The notes under the pieces: generated by a model
Seen by the model: only the letters and a program-made list of their open reading frames with translations
Told to the model about the DNA's origin: nothing
Databases searched by the model: none
Translations under genes and position numbers: made by a program
Part shown: positions 16,947-25,713 of the stretch, piece after piece
How positions within the stretch are numbered: the first letter of the stretch is position 1
Layout of the letters: every line of letters begins with the position of its first letter
Assembly: GCA_017859745.1 (NCBI GenBank)
Contig: JAFMML010000028.1
Coordinates: 1-40,520 of the forward strand
Direction: 5' to 3'
DNA from: Planctomycetota bacterium
GTDB lineage: Bacteria; Planctomycetota; Phycisphaerae; Phycisphaerales; SM1A02
DNA length: 40,520 nt

Positions 16947-17867
16947 ATGAACAGAACATTCGCCATCCTGCTCGGTCTTCTCATCCTCGCGGTGCTGGTG
17001 CTGTTCAACACCACCTACACCGTGAACTTCCACGAACTGGCGGTGAAGACCCGATTCGGCCGACCCGCGGGGATCGTCGGCGAGGGCCTCCACTTCAAGG
17101 CGCCGTTCTTCATCGAACGGGTCTCGAAGCTCGACACCCGCCTTCAGCTCGTCGAGAGTCCGCTCGAGACCGTGATCACTCGCGACGGGCAGCAGGTCGT
17201 CGTCGAGGCGTTCCTGCTGTGGCGAGTCGATCCCTCCGAGGACGCGGTGATGCGCTTCTTCACCAGCTACGGCACCACCGAAGCGGCGAGCCGCGAGTTG
17301 GAGACGCGTCTGCAAGGCGCGGTCCGCGCGGTCGGAGGCTACGAGTTCCGCGAGCTCGTCGGCGACGACAGCCGCCTGCCCGAGATCGAGCAGTCGATCC
17401 TCGCCGATCTCGTGGAGAACGCGGTCGTGGGCATCGAGCCGGTCTCCGTGGGCATCAGTCGAGTCGTCCTTCCCCCAAAGACCACCGTCGCCGTGCTGCA
17501 GCGGATGGCGGAGGTCCAGAACACCCTCGCCAAGCTCGAGGACGCCCGCGGTGCGAGCGAGGCGGAGGCGCTTCGAAGTCAGGCGGCGGCCCAAGCCGAC
17601 GCGATTCGAAGCTTCGCCGAGCAGTGGGCCGCCCGCATCGAGGCGGTGGGCAACGAGGAGGCCACCCGCTACTACCAGCAGATGAAGGCGGAATCCGAGC
17701 TGGCGGTCTTCCTCGCCTGGCTCGACACCCTGAAGGCGGGACTTCGCGGCAGCACGACCTTCGTGACGGACACGGCGCAGGCGCCCTTCCATCTGCTGGA
17801 GATCGATGCGCAGCCTGGAAGCAGCGGCATCCCGCAGCCGGCCGAACGCGGGGAGGGCGACTCGTGA
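16947..17867 (+). CDS. hflC: SPFH/band-7 protein, HflC type
   Basis: The 306-residue protein has one N-terminal membrane anchor (residues 4-22). The band-7 domain starts at VNFHELAVKTRFGRPAGIV and includes GEGLHFKAPFFIERVSKLDTR, DGQQVVVEAFLLWRVDP and the VVGIEPVSVGISRVVLP strand. A long helix follows (about 195-255), where HflC coils against HflK, and then a short polar tail. In Enterobacteria HflK-HflC form a cage around the FtsH protease; no ftsH gene is in this window. Its stop codon overlaps the GTG of the third SPFH gene (GTGA), so these proteins are made together and probably assemble together. Confidence 0.9.
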   Translation: MNRTFAILLGLLILAVLVLFNTTYTVNFHELAVKTRFGRPAGIVGEGLHFKAPFFIERVSKLDTRLQLVESPLETVITRDGQQVVVEAFLLWRVDPSEDAVMRFFTSYGTTEAASRELETRLQGAVRAVGGYEFRELVGDDSRLPEIEQSILADLVENAVVGIEPVSVGISRVVLPPKTTVAVLQRMAEVQNTLAKLEDARGASEAEALRSQAAAQADAIRSFAEQWAARIEAVGNEEATRYYQQMKAESELAVFLAWLDTLKAGLRGSTTFVTDTAQAPFHLLEIDAQPGSSGIPQPAERGEGDS

Positions 17868-19318
17868 GCGAGCACGCCTCCGATCCCCGGAATCCCGAGG
17901 CTGGCGACGTGCCGGTCGAGGACGTGCCGGTCGAGGAGTTGCGCCGGACCGCAAGCGCCGAACTGGACGGTGGCGGCGAGGCCGGGAGCGCGGTTGCGCT
18001 GCGGGATGCGATGGACCCGGCCAACCAGTCGCTTGGCGACGCCCTGCGTCTCAGCTACCGCGTGCTTCAACTGGGCATTCTGGCCCTTGTCGCGACGTTC
18101 CTCTTCTCGGGATTCCAGACGGTCCGAGAGGGGGCGATCGGGGTCAAGACCCTCTTCGGCGGCATCGTGGGGACCCCGGGCGACGAGGCGCTGCCCCCCG
18201 GTCTGCATCCGTTCTGGCCCTATCCCGTCGGGCAGATCGTGACGGTCGAGCTCCGGCGGCCCGTCGAGGTCGACCAGGCGTTCTGGCCGTCGTATCGGCG
18301 CGGCGCCACCACCCTCGAGGAGGCGACCGATGCCGCGGACCTCAGCAAGCATCTCCAGCCGGGCACCGATGGTTCGCTGCTGACCGCCGATGGAGATCTC
18401 GCCCATCTGCAACTGCAGGCGGAGTACGTGGTCGAGGACCCGACGAGCCTGTTGCGCACGCTTCGACCCGAGATGGTGCCGCAGGTCGTGCAGCTCGCCC
18501 TCGAACGGGGGGCCGTCGTCGCCGCGGCGAACTTCACGCTGAATGAACTCACCGAACTGCGCGAGCAGCCCACCATCGCGATCCGCGAAGCCGCCCAACA
18601 GGTGCTCGACGAGATCGCGTGCGGCATCGAGCTCGCATCGGTGACCGCGCCGATGCGGATCACGCCACTGGCGGTCCGCAAGAGCTACGCCGAGGTGCAG
18701 ACCCAGCGAGAGCGGGTCAAGACCGCGGTGGAAAGGGCTCGACAGCAGGCGGCGACCACGCTGACGGCCGCGGCCGGACCGGCGGCATCGGGGCAGTTGA
18801 TTCGCCTCATCATCGAGTACGAGAACTCCTTGACCCTGGGCGACGACGCGGCCGCCGACGAGGTGCTGGCCCGCATCGGAGAGCGGTTCGCCGCCGGCGA
18901 CGTCGGCGGCGAGGCGGCGATGATCGTCGCCCGGGCCGAAGCTGCGATCTCCGCGCGGCGTTCGCAGCTTGCCAAGGAGGTGCGACGCCTCGAGGGCCTG
19001 CTCCCCGCGTACCGGGAGAACCCCCGCCAACTGGCCCGGCAACTCTGGCTCGATGCGGTCCGATCGGTGATGGAGGACGACGAGGCGGAGGTCTTCTCGG
19101 TGCCTCCGGCCCTCGCGGCGATCGATCTGGCCGTCGACAGCTCTCCGGACGTGATGCAACTCAGGCGTCGCCGTGAACTCGAGCGGAAGAAGGCCGAAGC
19201 GGACGCGGCGGCCCTCAGTCTCCAGCCGTTCACCCTCGACACCCGAACGATCATGATCGACCAGGCCGGACGTCGCCTCGAGCGCGATGCCAGCCGCGGA
19301 CTCGGCAACGACGGCTGA
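17864..19318 (+). CDS. Third SPFH/band-7 protein (HflK-like, divergent)
   Basis: This 484-residue protein starts at a GTG overlapping the hflC stop. Residues 1-60 are cytoplasmic and polar, with a tandem DVPVE repeat. One membrane helix (about 67-86) leads into an SPFH domain (about 88-310): VREGAIGVKTLFGGIVG, LPPGLHPFWPYPVGQIV, LQLQAEYVVEDP. A long helical region with charged heptad-like stretches follows (about 290-470). The position between hflC and an ABC-2 ATPase gene suggests a link between the SPFH complex and the transporter. The 87-base gap before the ATPase gene contains no visible terminator. Family is clear; orthology to HflK is not. Confidence 0.83.
   Translation: MSEHASDPRNPEAGDVPVEDVPVEELRRTASAELDGGGEAGSAVALRDAMDPANQSLGDALRLSYRVLQLGILALVATFLFSGFQTVREGAIGVKTLFGGIVGTPGDEALPPGLHPFWPYPVGQIVTVELRRPVEVDQAFWPSYRRGATTLEEATDAADLSKHLQPGTDGSLLTADGDLAHLQLQAEYVVEDPTSLLRTLRPEMVPQVVQLALERGAVVAAANFTLNELTELREQPTIAIREAAQQVLDEIACGIELASVTAPMRITPLAVRKSYAEVQTQRERVKTAVERARQQAATTLTAAAGPAASGQLIRLIIEYENSLTLGDDAAADEVLARIGERFAAGDVGGEAAMIVARAEAAISARRSQLAKEVRRLEGLLPAYRENPRQLARQLWLDAVRSVMEDDEAEVFSVPPALAAIDLAVDSSPDVMQLRRRRELERKKAEADAAALSLQPFTLDTRTIMIDQAGRRLERDASRGLGNDG
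17906..17935 (+). repeat. Tandem 15-base repeat within the third SPFH gene
   Basis: GACGTGCCGGTCGAG occurs twice in direct succession and encodes DVPVE twice in the disordered N-terminal tail. It is in frame and looks like a recent slippage duplication. Confidence 0.85.
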
Positions 19319-19405
19319 TCGGCAACCATCGCGCTCGGAGCGAACCTCGCCCCGTCCGGGGACGAACCACTCGAACCACCCACCTCGCCAGCGAGCAGAT
19401 CCGAC

Positions 19406-20611
19406 ATGGTCAACGCCCCCGATTCCCGAGAGACGATCGTCGAGGCCGCCGGCCTCGTGAAGGTCTTCAGCGACTTCTGGATGCGGACCAAGGCCCGCGC
19501 GGTCGACGGCATCGACTTCTCGATCCGCCGTGGCGAGATCTTCGGTCTGCTCGGTCCGAACGGATCCGGCAAGAGCACCACCATCAAGATGATCCTCGGC
19601 CTTCTGAGGAAGACCCGAGGCCGTCTGACCATCTTCGGCAAGGATCCCTCGGACGTCTCGGTCAAGAAGCGGATCGGCTACCTCCCCGAGGAGTCGTACA
19701 TGTACCGCTTCCTCAACGCCCGCGAGACGTTGGAGTACTACGGCCGCATCTTCGGCCTGCGTGCCTCGGTCCGCCGTCGGCGAGCCGACGAACTGCTCGA
19801 GATGGTCGGCCTGGGCACCGCGGGCCTTCGACCTGTCGGCGAGTACTCCAAGGGCATGACCCGTCGCATCGGCATCGCCCAGGCCCTCATCAACGATCCG
19901 GAGTTCCTGATCCTCGACGAGCCCACGTCGGGGCTCGATCCGATCGGCACCCGACAGGTGAAGGACCTCCTGCTGGACCTGAAGCGTCGCGGCAAGACCA
20001 TTCTGCTCTCATCCCACCTCCTCGCCGATGTCGAGGACGTCTGCGATCGCATGACGATCCTCTATGGCGGCAAGGTCAGGGCGTCGGGCACCGGCGAGGA
20101 ACTGCTGCGCGACACCGCGCACACCGTGATCCGCACCGCGCGCCTCGACGACGCCACGATCGCCGAGATCGAACGGGTCCTGTCCTCGCGGGAGGGCCTC
20201 TCCGTCGAGCGGGTGGAGCACCCGCGGCAGCGACTCGAGGACCTGTTCCTGCAGATCGTCGAGCGTGCTCGCGTCGAGCACGCGGCCACGTCCGGAGCCG
20301 CGAGCGGCGGGGCCACCGCGAAGTTCCTGCTCGGCGAGGAGGAGAGCGAGAGCGGCGAGGGGCTGATCGAGGATCTCGTCGAGGGCCGATCGGAGATCCC
20401 GGCGGCGGCGAAGGCCGTCGTCGCGCCGGTCCAGCCTCCGGCGGAGGAGGCGACTTCCGCGGTCGTCTCCGAACTCGTCGACGACGGGCCACGCCCATCC
20501 GAGCCGAAGAAGGCTCCGCCTCCCCCGGCGGGAGTGGACGACTCGGTGATCGAGGGCCTCCTCGGCGGGGACGACGACGACACCCCGAGATCCGGAGATC
20601 GATCGCGATGA
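19406..20611 (+). CDS. ABC-2 type transporter ATP-binding protein with acidic C-terminal tail
   Basis: The ATPase core (about residues 10-245) has Walker A GPNGSGKSTT, a Q-loop region near YLPEESYMYRFLNARE, signature YSKGMTRRIGIAQAL (the SKGM form is normal in ABC-2 ATPases), Walker B FLILDEPTSGLDP and H-loop LLSSHLL. After residue 285 comes about 115 residues rich in Ala, Glu, Pro and Asp with no recognisable fold, probably a disordered cytoplasmic tail. Its stop overlaps the start of the permease at 20608 (ATGA), so ATPase and permease are made as a pair. The divergent permease at 13454 may be a second partner. Confidence 0.92.
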   Translation: MVNAPDSRETIVEAAGLVKVFSDFWMRTKARAVDGIDFSIRRGEIFGLLGPNGSGKSTTIKMILGLLRKTRGRLTIFGKDPSDVSVKKRIGYLPEESYMYRFLNARETLEYYGRIFGLRASVRRRRADELLEMVGLGTAGLRPVGEYSKGMTRRIGIAQALINDPEFLILDEPTSGLDPIGTRQVKDLLLDLKRRGKTILLSSHLLADVEDVCDRMTILYGGKVRASGTGEELLRDTAHTVIRTARLDDATIAEIERVLSSREGLSVERVEHPRQRLEDLFLQIVERARVEHAATSGAASGGATAKFLLGEEESESGEGLIEDLVEGRSEIPAAAKAVVAPVQPPAEEATSAVVSELVDDGPRPSEPKKAPPPPAGVDDSVIEGLLGGDDDDTPRSGDRSR

Positions 20612-22656
20612 CGGGGTGGATCGTCGATCTCTACCGACGTCTCGAGGCGTGGCAGGAACGCCTGGGCGCACGCGTGTTTCTGAGCATCCTCGCGCTGGCG
20701 ATCGTCGCCGGCGCGGCTTGGCCGACGCTTTCGGTCGCACGACGCCTGTCCTACGTCGAACGCGGCATCGTCGAGGTCCTCGGCGAGGCGAACCTCGCCA
20801 TGCAGACCGCCGAGGCGATCCAGTTCATCGAGTCCGGCACCGTCGACTTCGAGGGGCGCACCTACGGCGACGGCAGATTCGCGGGCGCGGTCGATCTCTT
20901 CGACGAGGCCGGTGCCTTCCTGGCGGCTGCGGGGCTCGCAACCGTCCTCGCCGCCGAGGAGATCCCCGACTGGTGTCCGAACTTCATCGTGCAGACCACG
21001 TGGACGCCGATCGGCTACGGACTGCTGGCGCTGGCGTGGCTGATGCTGGCGATCTGGGCGGGTGCCTCGATCCCTCTGCTGGCCACCACGCTCGTCGCCA
21101 CGCTCGTGGCGGTGCCGTCGTGGCTGCTGGGCTTCGTGCCCGCGACCTTCGCGATCGCGGGGATCGGCGTCCTCGGGTTCAGCTTCGTGCTGTTGATCCG
21201 GTTGGAGTTGATCCTCCTGGGCTCGTGCGGTCAGGTCGGCGCGGTGGCCTCCACCGTGATCCGCGAGGCGGTGAGACAGAGGGGATTCGCGGCCTTCATC
21301 GTGGGCCTGATCGTGGTGCTTCCGCTGGTGCCGCTCTGGCTCGATGCCGAGATGCCGCTGCGATACCAGTTGCAGACCTTCATCGGCCGCAGCCTCGGCA
21401 TCACCTTCGCGGTCGCAGCGTGCCTGACGCTGGTGCTGGGCTGCGCCACCGTGGCCTTCGAGATTCGTGATCGTCAGATCCTGCAGTTGATGACCAAGCC
21501 CATCGCCCGGACCCGTTATCTGCTGGGCAAGTGGGTCGGCATCATGACGCTCGACGCGGCGCTGCTGGCGGTGTGCGGACTGAGCATCTTCATCTTCATC
21601 CAGTACCTGCAGAGCCGCCCGGCCGCCGACGCCTTCGATGCGCGGGCCATTCGCGACGAGGTTCTCGTCGCCCGGGTGAGCATGAAGCCCGAGTACGACC
21701 TGCTTTCGACCTCCCGACTGCTGGAACTGGTCGACGCGGCGATCGACGACGATCCGATGCTGCGGGACGACATCGAGCAGGGGACGGCGGACGAGTACGA
21801 CGTCCGCCGCGATCTGTTCATCGGATTCCAGAGCGAGCACCTCGCGGCGCAGCGATCGATCGCGCCGGGCGCCGATCGGATCTACCGGTTCGACGGCCTC
21901 GCGGCGGCTCGCGATCGGGGCGCGAACCTCACCCTCCGCTACCGGTTCTACGCGGGAACCAGCGACGAACTGGAGCAGCTTCCGGTCATCTTCCGCTTCG
22001 AGAACGACGGTTCCTGGACCGATCGCAAGTTCGTGCCGGCGCAGCGCATGGTGCTGCCGGTCCCGGCGAGTGCGATCGACGAGGACGGCGTGCTCTCGCT
22101 GGCGGTCGTCAACGTCGGATTCAATCGGGACGCGCCGGAGGGCACCATGCCCTACTACCCGGGGCCGTACAGCATCTCGTTCGAGTCGGACGACTTCGAG
22201 GTGCTCTACCCGGTCTCGAGCTTCGAGGCCAACTTCCTTCGGGCCATGCTGGTCACCTGGATCAAGCTCGGCTTTCTGGCGATGCTGGGGGTCGGCACGG
22301 CGTCGGTCCTTTCGTTCCCGGTGGCGTGCCTGACCAGCTTCGCACTGTTCCTCTCCGCCGAAGCGGCGCCGTTTCTGGCCATGTCGATCGACACCTACCG
22401 GATCTGGGACCGCGACGGCAACGTGCTGTGGCTGAAGTGGACGGGACTGAAGATCGCCACCGGCGTGGAGTGGGCCCTGCGATCGTTCGGGAACACCCGG
22501 CCGAACCCGGCTCTGGTCGAGGGACGACTCGTCGGCTGGGGCGAAGTGCTGCAGACGGCCGTGGTGATCGGCGTCGGCTGGTCCGCCGCGGTGCTGCTGG
22601 TCTCGATGCTTCTCTTCCGCCGCAAGGAACTCGCCGTCTACAGCGGCCAGAGCTGA
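20608..22656 (+). CDS. ABC-2 type permease with large extracytoplasmic domain
   Basis: The 682-residue protein starts with a membrane helix (about 22-40), followed by about 90 polar residues and a block of helices (about 134-280). The coupling segment LMTKPIARTRYLLGKWVG lies at about 294-311, with another helix just after it. Residues about 335-545 form a large non-membrane domain with beta-rich sequence (ANLTLRYRFYAGTSD, PVIFRFENDGSW, DGVLSLAVVNVGF), probably facing the periplasm. Helices return at about 548-600 and 650-670. The ABC-2 core matches the permease at 13454, which lacks this external domain. Overlap with the ATPase gene upstream and a 4-base gap to the next gene show tight coupling. 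Substrate unknown. Confidence 0.85.
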   Translation: MTGWIVDLYRRLEAWQERLGARVFLSILALAIVAGAAWPTLSVARRLSYVERGIVEVLGEANLAMQTAEAIQFIESGTVDFEGRTYGDGRFAGAVDLFDEAGAFLAAAGLATVLAAEEIPDWCPNFIVQTTWTPIGYGLLALAWLMLAIWAGASIPLLATTLVATLVAVPSWLLGFVPATFAIAGIGVLGFSFVLLIRLELILLGSCGQVGAVASTVIREAVRQRGFAAFIVGLIVVLPLVPLWLDAEMPLRYQLQTFIGRSLGITFAVAACLTLVLGCATVAFEIRDRQILQLMTKPIARTRYLLGKWVGIMTLDAALLAVCGLSIFIFIQYLQSRPAADAFDARAIRDEVLVARVSMKPEYDLLSTSRLLELVDAAIDDDPMLRDDIEQGTADEYDVRRDLFIGFQSEHLAAQRSIAPGADRIYRFDGLAAARDRGANLTLRYRFYAGTSDELEQLPVIFRFENDGSWTDRKFVPAQRMVLPVPASAIDEDGVLSLAVVNVGFNRDAPEGTMPYYPGPYSISFESDDFEVLYPVSSFEANFLRAMLVTWIKLGFLAMLGVGTASVLSFPVACLTSFALFLSAEAAPFLAMSIDTYRIWDRDGNVLWLKWTGLKIATGVEWALRSFGNTRPNPALVEGRLVGWGEVLQTAVVIGVGWSAAVLLVSMLLFRRKELAVYSGQS

Positions 22657-22660
22657 CCCC

Positions 22661-24613
22661 ATGATCCGAGATCGATTCATCCAACTCGTGGCGGCGATCG
22701 TGGCGGTCGTGGGCTTCGTCGGCGCAGGCCTTCTGCTGCCGCGGGCCGTGGCCGAGAGCGAGAAGGCGGATCTCCGCTACACCGACATCGCCATCGAGGG
22801 GGCGCCGCCGATCGTCGCGCTGGGCACCGCCATCGGCGCGCTGCGCGGCGTGATCGTCGACTACCTGTGGATCCGTCTGAGCCTGATGAAGGACAAGGGG
22901 CTCTTCTACGAGTTGATGGCCGACGCGGAGCTCATCACCAAGCTGGCGCCGCGGTTCCCTCAGGTCTGGGCGTTCCACGGCCACAACATGGCCTACAACG
23001 TCTCGGTCATGACCAACACGCCCGAGGAGCGTTGGAACTGGGTTCGTTCGGGCATCGATCTCGTGCGCAACGAGGGCCTCAAGTACAACCCCAACGACAT
23101 GGTCCTGCACCGGGAACTGGCGTTCTGGTTCGGCCACAAGCTCGACGGCAACGCCGACGACGCCCACCTCCACTACAAGCGGGAGTTCGCCCGCGAGTGG
23201 CATCTCCTGCTGGGCCTGCCTCCCATCGGGCACACCGAAAGGATCGCCTGGATCAAGACGCTGGCGGACGCTCCGCGAACGCTCGAGGACGCGGATCGCG
23301 TCACGCCCGGCACCCGCGGGCTCTACGACGAACTGGTCGAGGCCTCGGGGGAGTCCGGTCCGCCCGGAGTCTCCTTCGACAAGCGGCTGCTGCTCGCGTA
23401 CGGCGAGTGGGAGGCGGTCAAGTCCTCGCCCTACGCCCGGCTTCTCGGTCTCGAGAGCCAACTGCGGGCCAACAGCCCGGTGTTCCTCGCGGTGGACTCG
23501 ATCTTCGCCGATCCGGAGCGGAAGCCGCAGGTCGACACGCTCATCGCGTACCTGCGACGGACCGTGCTCGCCGACGAGTACAACATGGACGTGGAGCGGA
23601 TGCTCCGCTACACCACCGAGCTCGGCCCGCTGGACTGGCGACATCCCCAGGCGCACGCCCTCTATTGGTCCCGCAAGGGGACGGAGATGGGCGAGCGGCG
23701 CGTCGACGATCCCGACGACATCTACAAGATCGTCAACAACGATCGCGCGCAGATCCACGCGATGCAGTCGATGGCGCGGTCCGGACTGATGAGCGTGGAT
23801 CCCTTCAGCGGCGACAACCCCGGGCGCATCTCCGATCCCCGCTGGATCAAGGTGATCGATCGCTACTTCCGCGAGCTCTACGACAAGCACTACGAGACCC
23901 GCGGCGCCGGCGGCGACACCTTCACGGACTTCCACGAGAACTTCATGACCTCCGCGGTGCGCGAGCTCTACCGCGCCGGCGACATCGAAGGCGCTCAGGA
24001 GATCCTCGACGAACTCGATCGCCTCTACGGTCGCGGGGGCATGGTGCCGAACACCAAGTACGCTCGCGATCTCAAGACCTTCGTCGACGAGACCACGGTG
24101 GGCGAGTACGAGATGCAGCCCGAGGTCGCCCGTTCGGACGTCTACGCGGCGCTGCAGCGGGGCTTCCGCGAGGGGCTCCTCCTGAATCGGCCGAAGATCC
24201 TCGAGGATGCCCGCGTCTTCGCCCGAGACCTCATCGACTACTTCAAGAACAGCAACTACTTCAACCTCGTCAACAAGTTCGGCGAGAAGCGGATGGGCGA
24301 CCTGATCGGCGATCTGGAGGACAGCGAGCGGGTCGTGCTTCAGCGAGTGCTGCTCGACTCGGCATTGCCGTTGATCGACCGACTCACGATCTACAACCGC
24401 GCCGGCGAGGAGTTCCAGCGGATCGTGTTCGACGACGTGCGAATGCCCCTCGAGGGCGAGTTCCTCTCCACGCCCATGTCCCGAACCCTGACCTTGGAGC
24501 AGGTGCTGCCGGAGCCGCCGGGCATGGAGGCGTATCGGGCCCAGCGGGCGGCCGACGTCGAGCGACGTCGCCGCGAACAGGAGGCTGGAGCGGTGGAGAT
24601 GGAGTCCAGCTGA
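22661..24613 (+). CDS. Membrane-anchored protein of unknown function, last gene of the SPFH-ABC cluster
   Basis: I do not recognise a named family. The 650-residue protein has one N-terminal hydrophobic segment (about residues 8-28) and no lipobox, so it is an anchored periplasmic or secreted protein. The remainder is mostly helical and rich in Trp, Tyr and His. Helix-pair segments such as RFPQVWAFHGHNMAYNVSV and ERWNWVRSGIDLVRNEGLK resemble TPR-like repeats. The 4-base gap after the permease indicates translational coupling, and no hairpin separates it from the transporter. A periplasmic subunit or substrate-handling partner of the ABC machine is the simplest inference. Confidence 0.7.
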   Translation: MIRDRFIQLVAAIVAVVGFVGAGLLLPRAVAESEKADLRYTDIAIEGAPPIVALGTAIGALRGVIVDYLWIRLSLMKDKGLFYELMADAELITKLAPRFPQVWAFHGHNMAYNVSVMTNTPEERWNWVRSGIDLVRNEGLKYNPNDMVLHRELAFWFGHKLDGNADDAHLHYKREFAREWHLLLGLPPIGHTERIAWIKTLADAPRTLEDADRVTPGTRGLYDELVEASGESGPPGVSFDKRLLLAYGEWEAVKSSPYARLLGLESQLRANSPVFLAVDSIFADPERKPQVDTLIAYLRRTVLADEYNMDVERMLRYTTELGPLDWRHPQAHALYWSRKGTEMGERRVDDPDDIYKIVNNDRAQIHAMQSMARSGLMSVDPFSGDNPGRISDPRWIKVIDRYFRELYDKHYETRGAGGDTFTDFHENFMTSAVRELYRAGDIEGAQEILDELDRLYGRGGMVPNTKYARDLKTFVDETTVGEYEMQPEVARSDVYAALQRGFREGLLLNRPKILEDARVFARDLIDYFKNSNYFNLVNKFGEKRMGDLIGDLEDSERVVLQRVLLDSALPLIDRLTIYNRAGEEFQRIVFDDVRMPLEGEFLSTPMSRTLTLEQVLPEPPGMEAYRAQRAADVERRRREQEAGAVEMESS

Positions 24614-24743
24614 TGGCGGCGACGTCCGCCTTCCTCGTCGCCGAGGCGCGGCCGAGGCGTCTCGCATGCCCGCCCGCGGGAGGCACGCCGCCGCGCCTTG
24701 CGACGATTCCCACGAAACGCCACGCTGCAGTGGAGGGGCGATC

Positions 24744-25415
24744 ATGAACAGAGCCGTCGCGCCGCCGCCCGCGATCATCGCCGTCGGACGCAACTACGCC
24801 GATCACGCTCGGGAGATGGGCGGTTCGATCGAGGCCCACCCGACGGTGTTCATGAAGAATCCCGCCGCGACGATCGGCGACGGCGAGGCCATCGTGATTC
24901 CCACGATCTGCCGAGAGCACGGGCCTCAGGTCGACTTCGAGGGCGAACTCGCGGTGGTCGTCGGCGAGGGGTGCGTCGACGTGCCCGAGTCGCGCGCCCT
25001 CGACTTCGTCGCCGGATACGCCGTCGCCAACGACGTCAGCGCTCGCTGGTGGCAGAAGCAGGGGTCCGGCGGACAGTTCTGCCGCGGCAAGAGCTTCGAC
25101 ACCTTCTGCCCGATCGGGGCGATGCGATCGGCCGCCGAGGTGGGCGATCCCAGTGGACGCCTGTTGACCACCCGCCTGAACGGCGAGTTGATGCAGTCGT
25201 CCTCGACCTCGCTCATGCTCTTCTCGGTGCCGCGGATCGTGGCGGAACTCTCCCGTGGCACCACTCTGCTGCCCGGCACCATCGTGCTCACGGGAACACC
25301 GGCGGGGGTCGGCGCGGGCCGCACCCCGCCGCGATTCCTGCGCGACGGCGACGTCGTCGAGATCGAGATCGAGGGGATCGGTTCGCTTCGAAACCCGGTG
25401 CGAGAAGCCGACTGA
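24744..25415 (+). CDS. Fumarylacetoacetate hydrolase family protein
   Basis: The 223-residue protein has the complete C-terminal FAH fold: start motif IIAVGRNYADHARE, metal-binding VDFEGELAVVVG, GYAVANDVSARWWQ, the RGKSFDTFCPIG loop, and LLPGTIVLTGTPAGVG near the end. Members hydrolyse or decarboxylate acylpyruvates, fumarylpyruvate, oxaloacetate or related diketo acids using Mg or Mn. The size fits the small acylpyruvase/oxaloacetate decarboxylase type. The ATG at 24744 follows GGAGGGG at a good distance, which decides the start. A 130-base gap separates it from the ABC cluster, and no pathway gene sits next to it, so the substrate is open. Confidence 0.9.
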   Translation: MNRAVAPPPAIIAVGRNYADHAREMGGSIEAHPTVFMKNPAATIGDGEAIVIPTICREHGPQVDFEGELAVVVGEGCVDVPESRALDFVAGYAVANDVSARWWQKQGSGGQFCRGKSFDTFCPIGAMRSAAEVGDPSGRLLTTRLNGELMQSSSTSLMLFSVPRIVAELSRGTTLLPGTIVLTGTPAGVGAGRTPPRFLRDGDVVEIEIEGIGSLRNPVREAD

Positions 25416-25425
25416 ACACTGTTTT

Positions 25426-25442
25426 CGCGACGCCGCGTCGCG
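25426..25442. terminator. Short GC hairpin between convergent genes
   Basis: Arms CGCGACG and CGTCGCG (7 pairs) close on a three-base loop, in the 37-base gap between the FAH gene and yidD, which converge here. TTTT precedes it on plus, but no T-tract follows on either strand, so a terminator role is only inferred. Confidence 0.35.
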
Positions 25443-25452
25443 TCCGCGCCGA

Positions 25453-25713
25453 TCAGGGTACGGGGTCTTCGCCGTGCGGCCCCCAGGGGTGGCAGCGGCA
25501 GATGCGACGCACGGTGAGATGTGCGCCCCGCAGAGCGCCATGGCGGGCGATCGCCTCGAGACCGTAGTTCGAACAGGTGGGCGAGAACCGACACCGACCT
25601 CCGAGCAGGGGGCCGAGCGTCCGCTGGTATCCCCGGATTCCCAGGATCAGGAGTCGGGCGACGAGGCCCGGTCGTCGTGATCGGGTGTGGGCGGCTGCGG
25701 CATCGTCTGCCAT
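25453..25713 (-). CDS. yidD: Membrane protein insertion efficiency factor YidD
   Basis: The 86-residue protein carries the full YidD signature: an N-terminal amphipathic helix (LVARLLILGIRGYQRTLGP), CRFSPTCSNYGLEAI, HGALRGAHLTVRRICRCHPW and the C-terminal GEDPVP. YidD helps insert membrane proteins together with YidC at the inner face of the membrane. It overlaps rnpA by 67 bases, the classic rnpA-yidD arrangement. The usual yidC does not follow: the next gene downstream is the convergent FAH gene. Confidence 0.95.
   Translation of the reverse strand: MADDAAAAHTRSRRPGLVARLLILGIRGYQRTLGPLLGGRCRFSPTCSNYGLEAIARHGALRGAHLTVRRICRCHPWGPHGEDPVP

Noticed and set aside
12927-17954. A 5-kb open frame on the minus strand across the SPFH genes
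   Set aside because: It is antisense to three clearly conserved genes, is rich in Arg, Gly, Asp and His as expected for shadow frames in GC-rich DNA, and contains no motif of its own outside the ABC-2 permease, which lies in a separate recognised frame.
19406-20611. Degenerate ABC signature (YSKGM) as evidence of an inactive ATPase
   Set aside because: SKGM is a normal variant among ABC-2 type ATPases, and all other motifs are intact.
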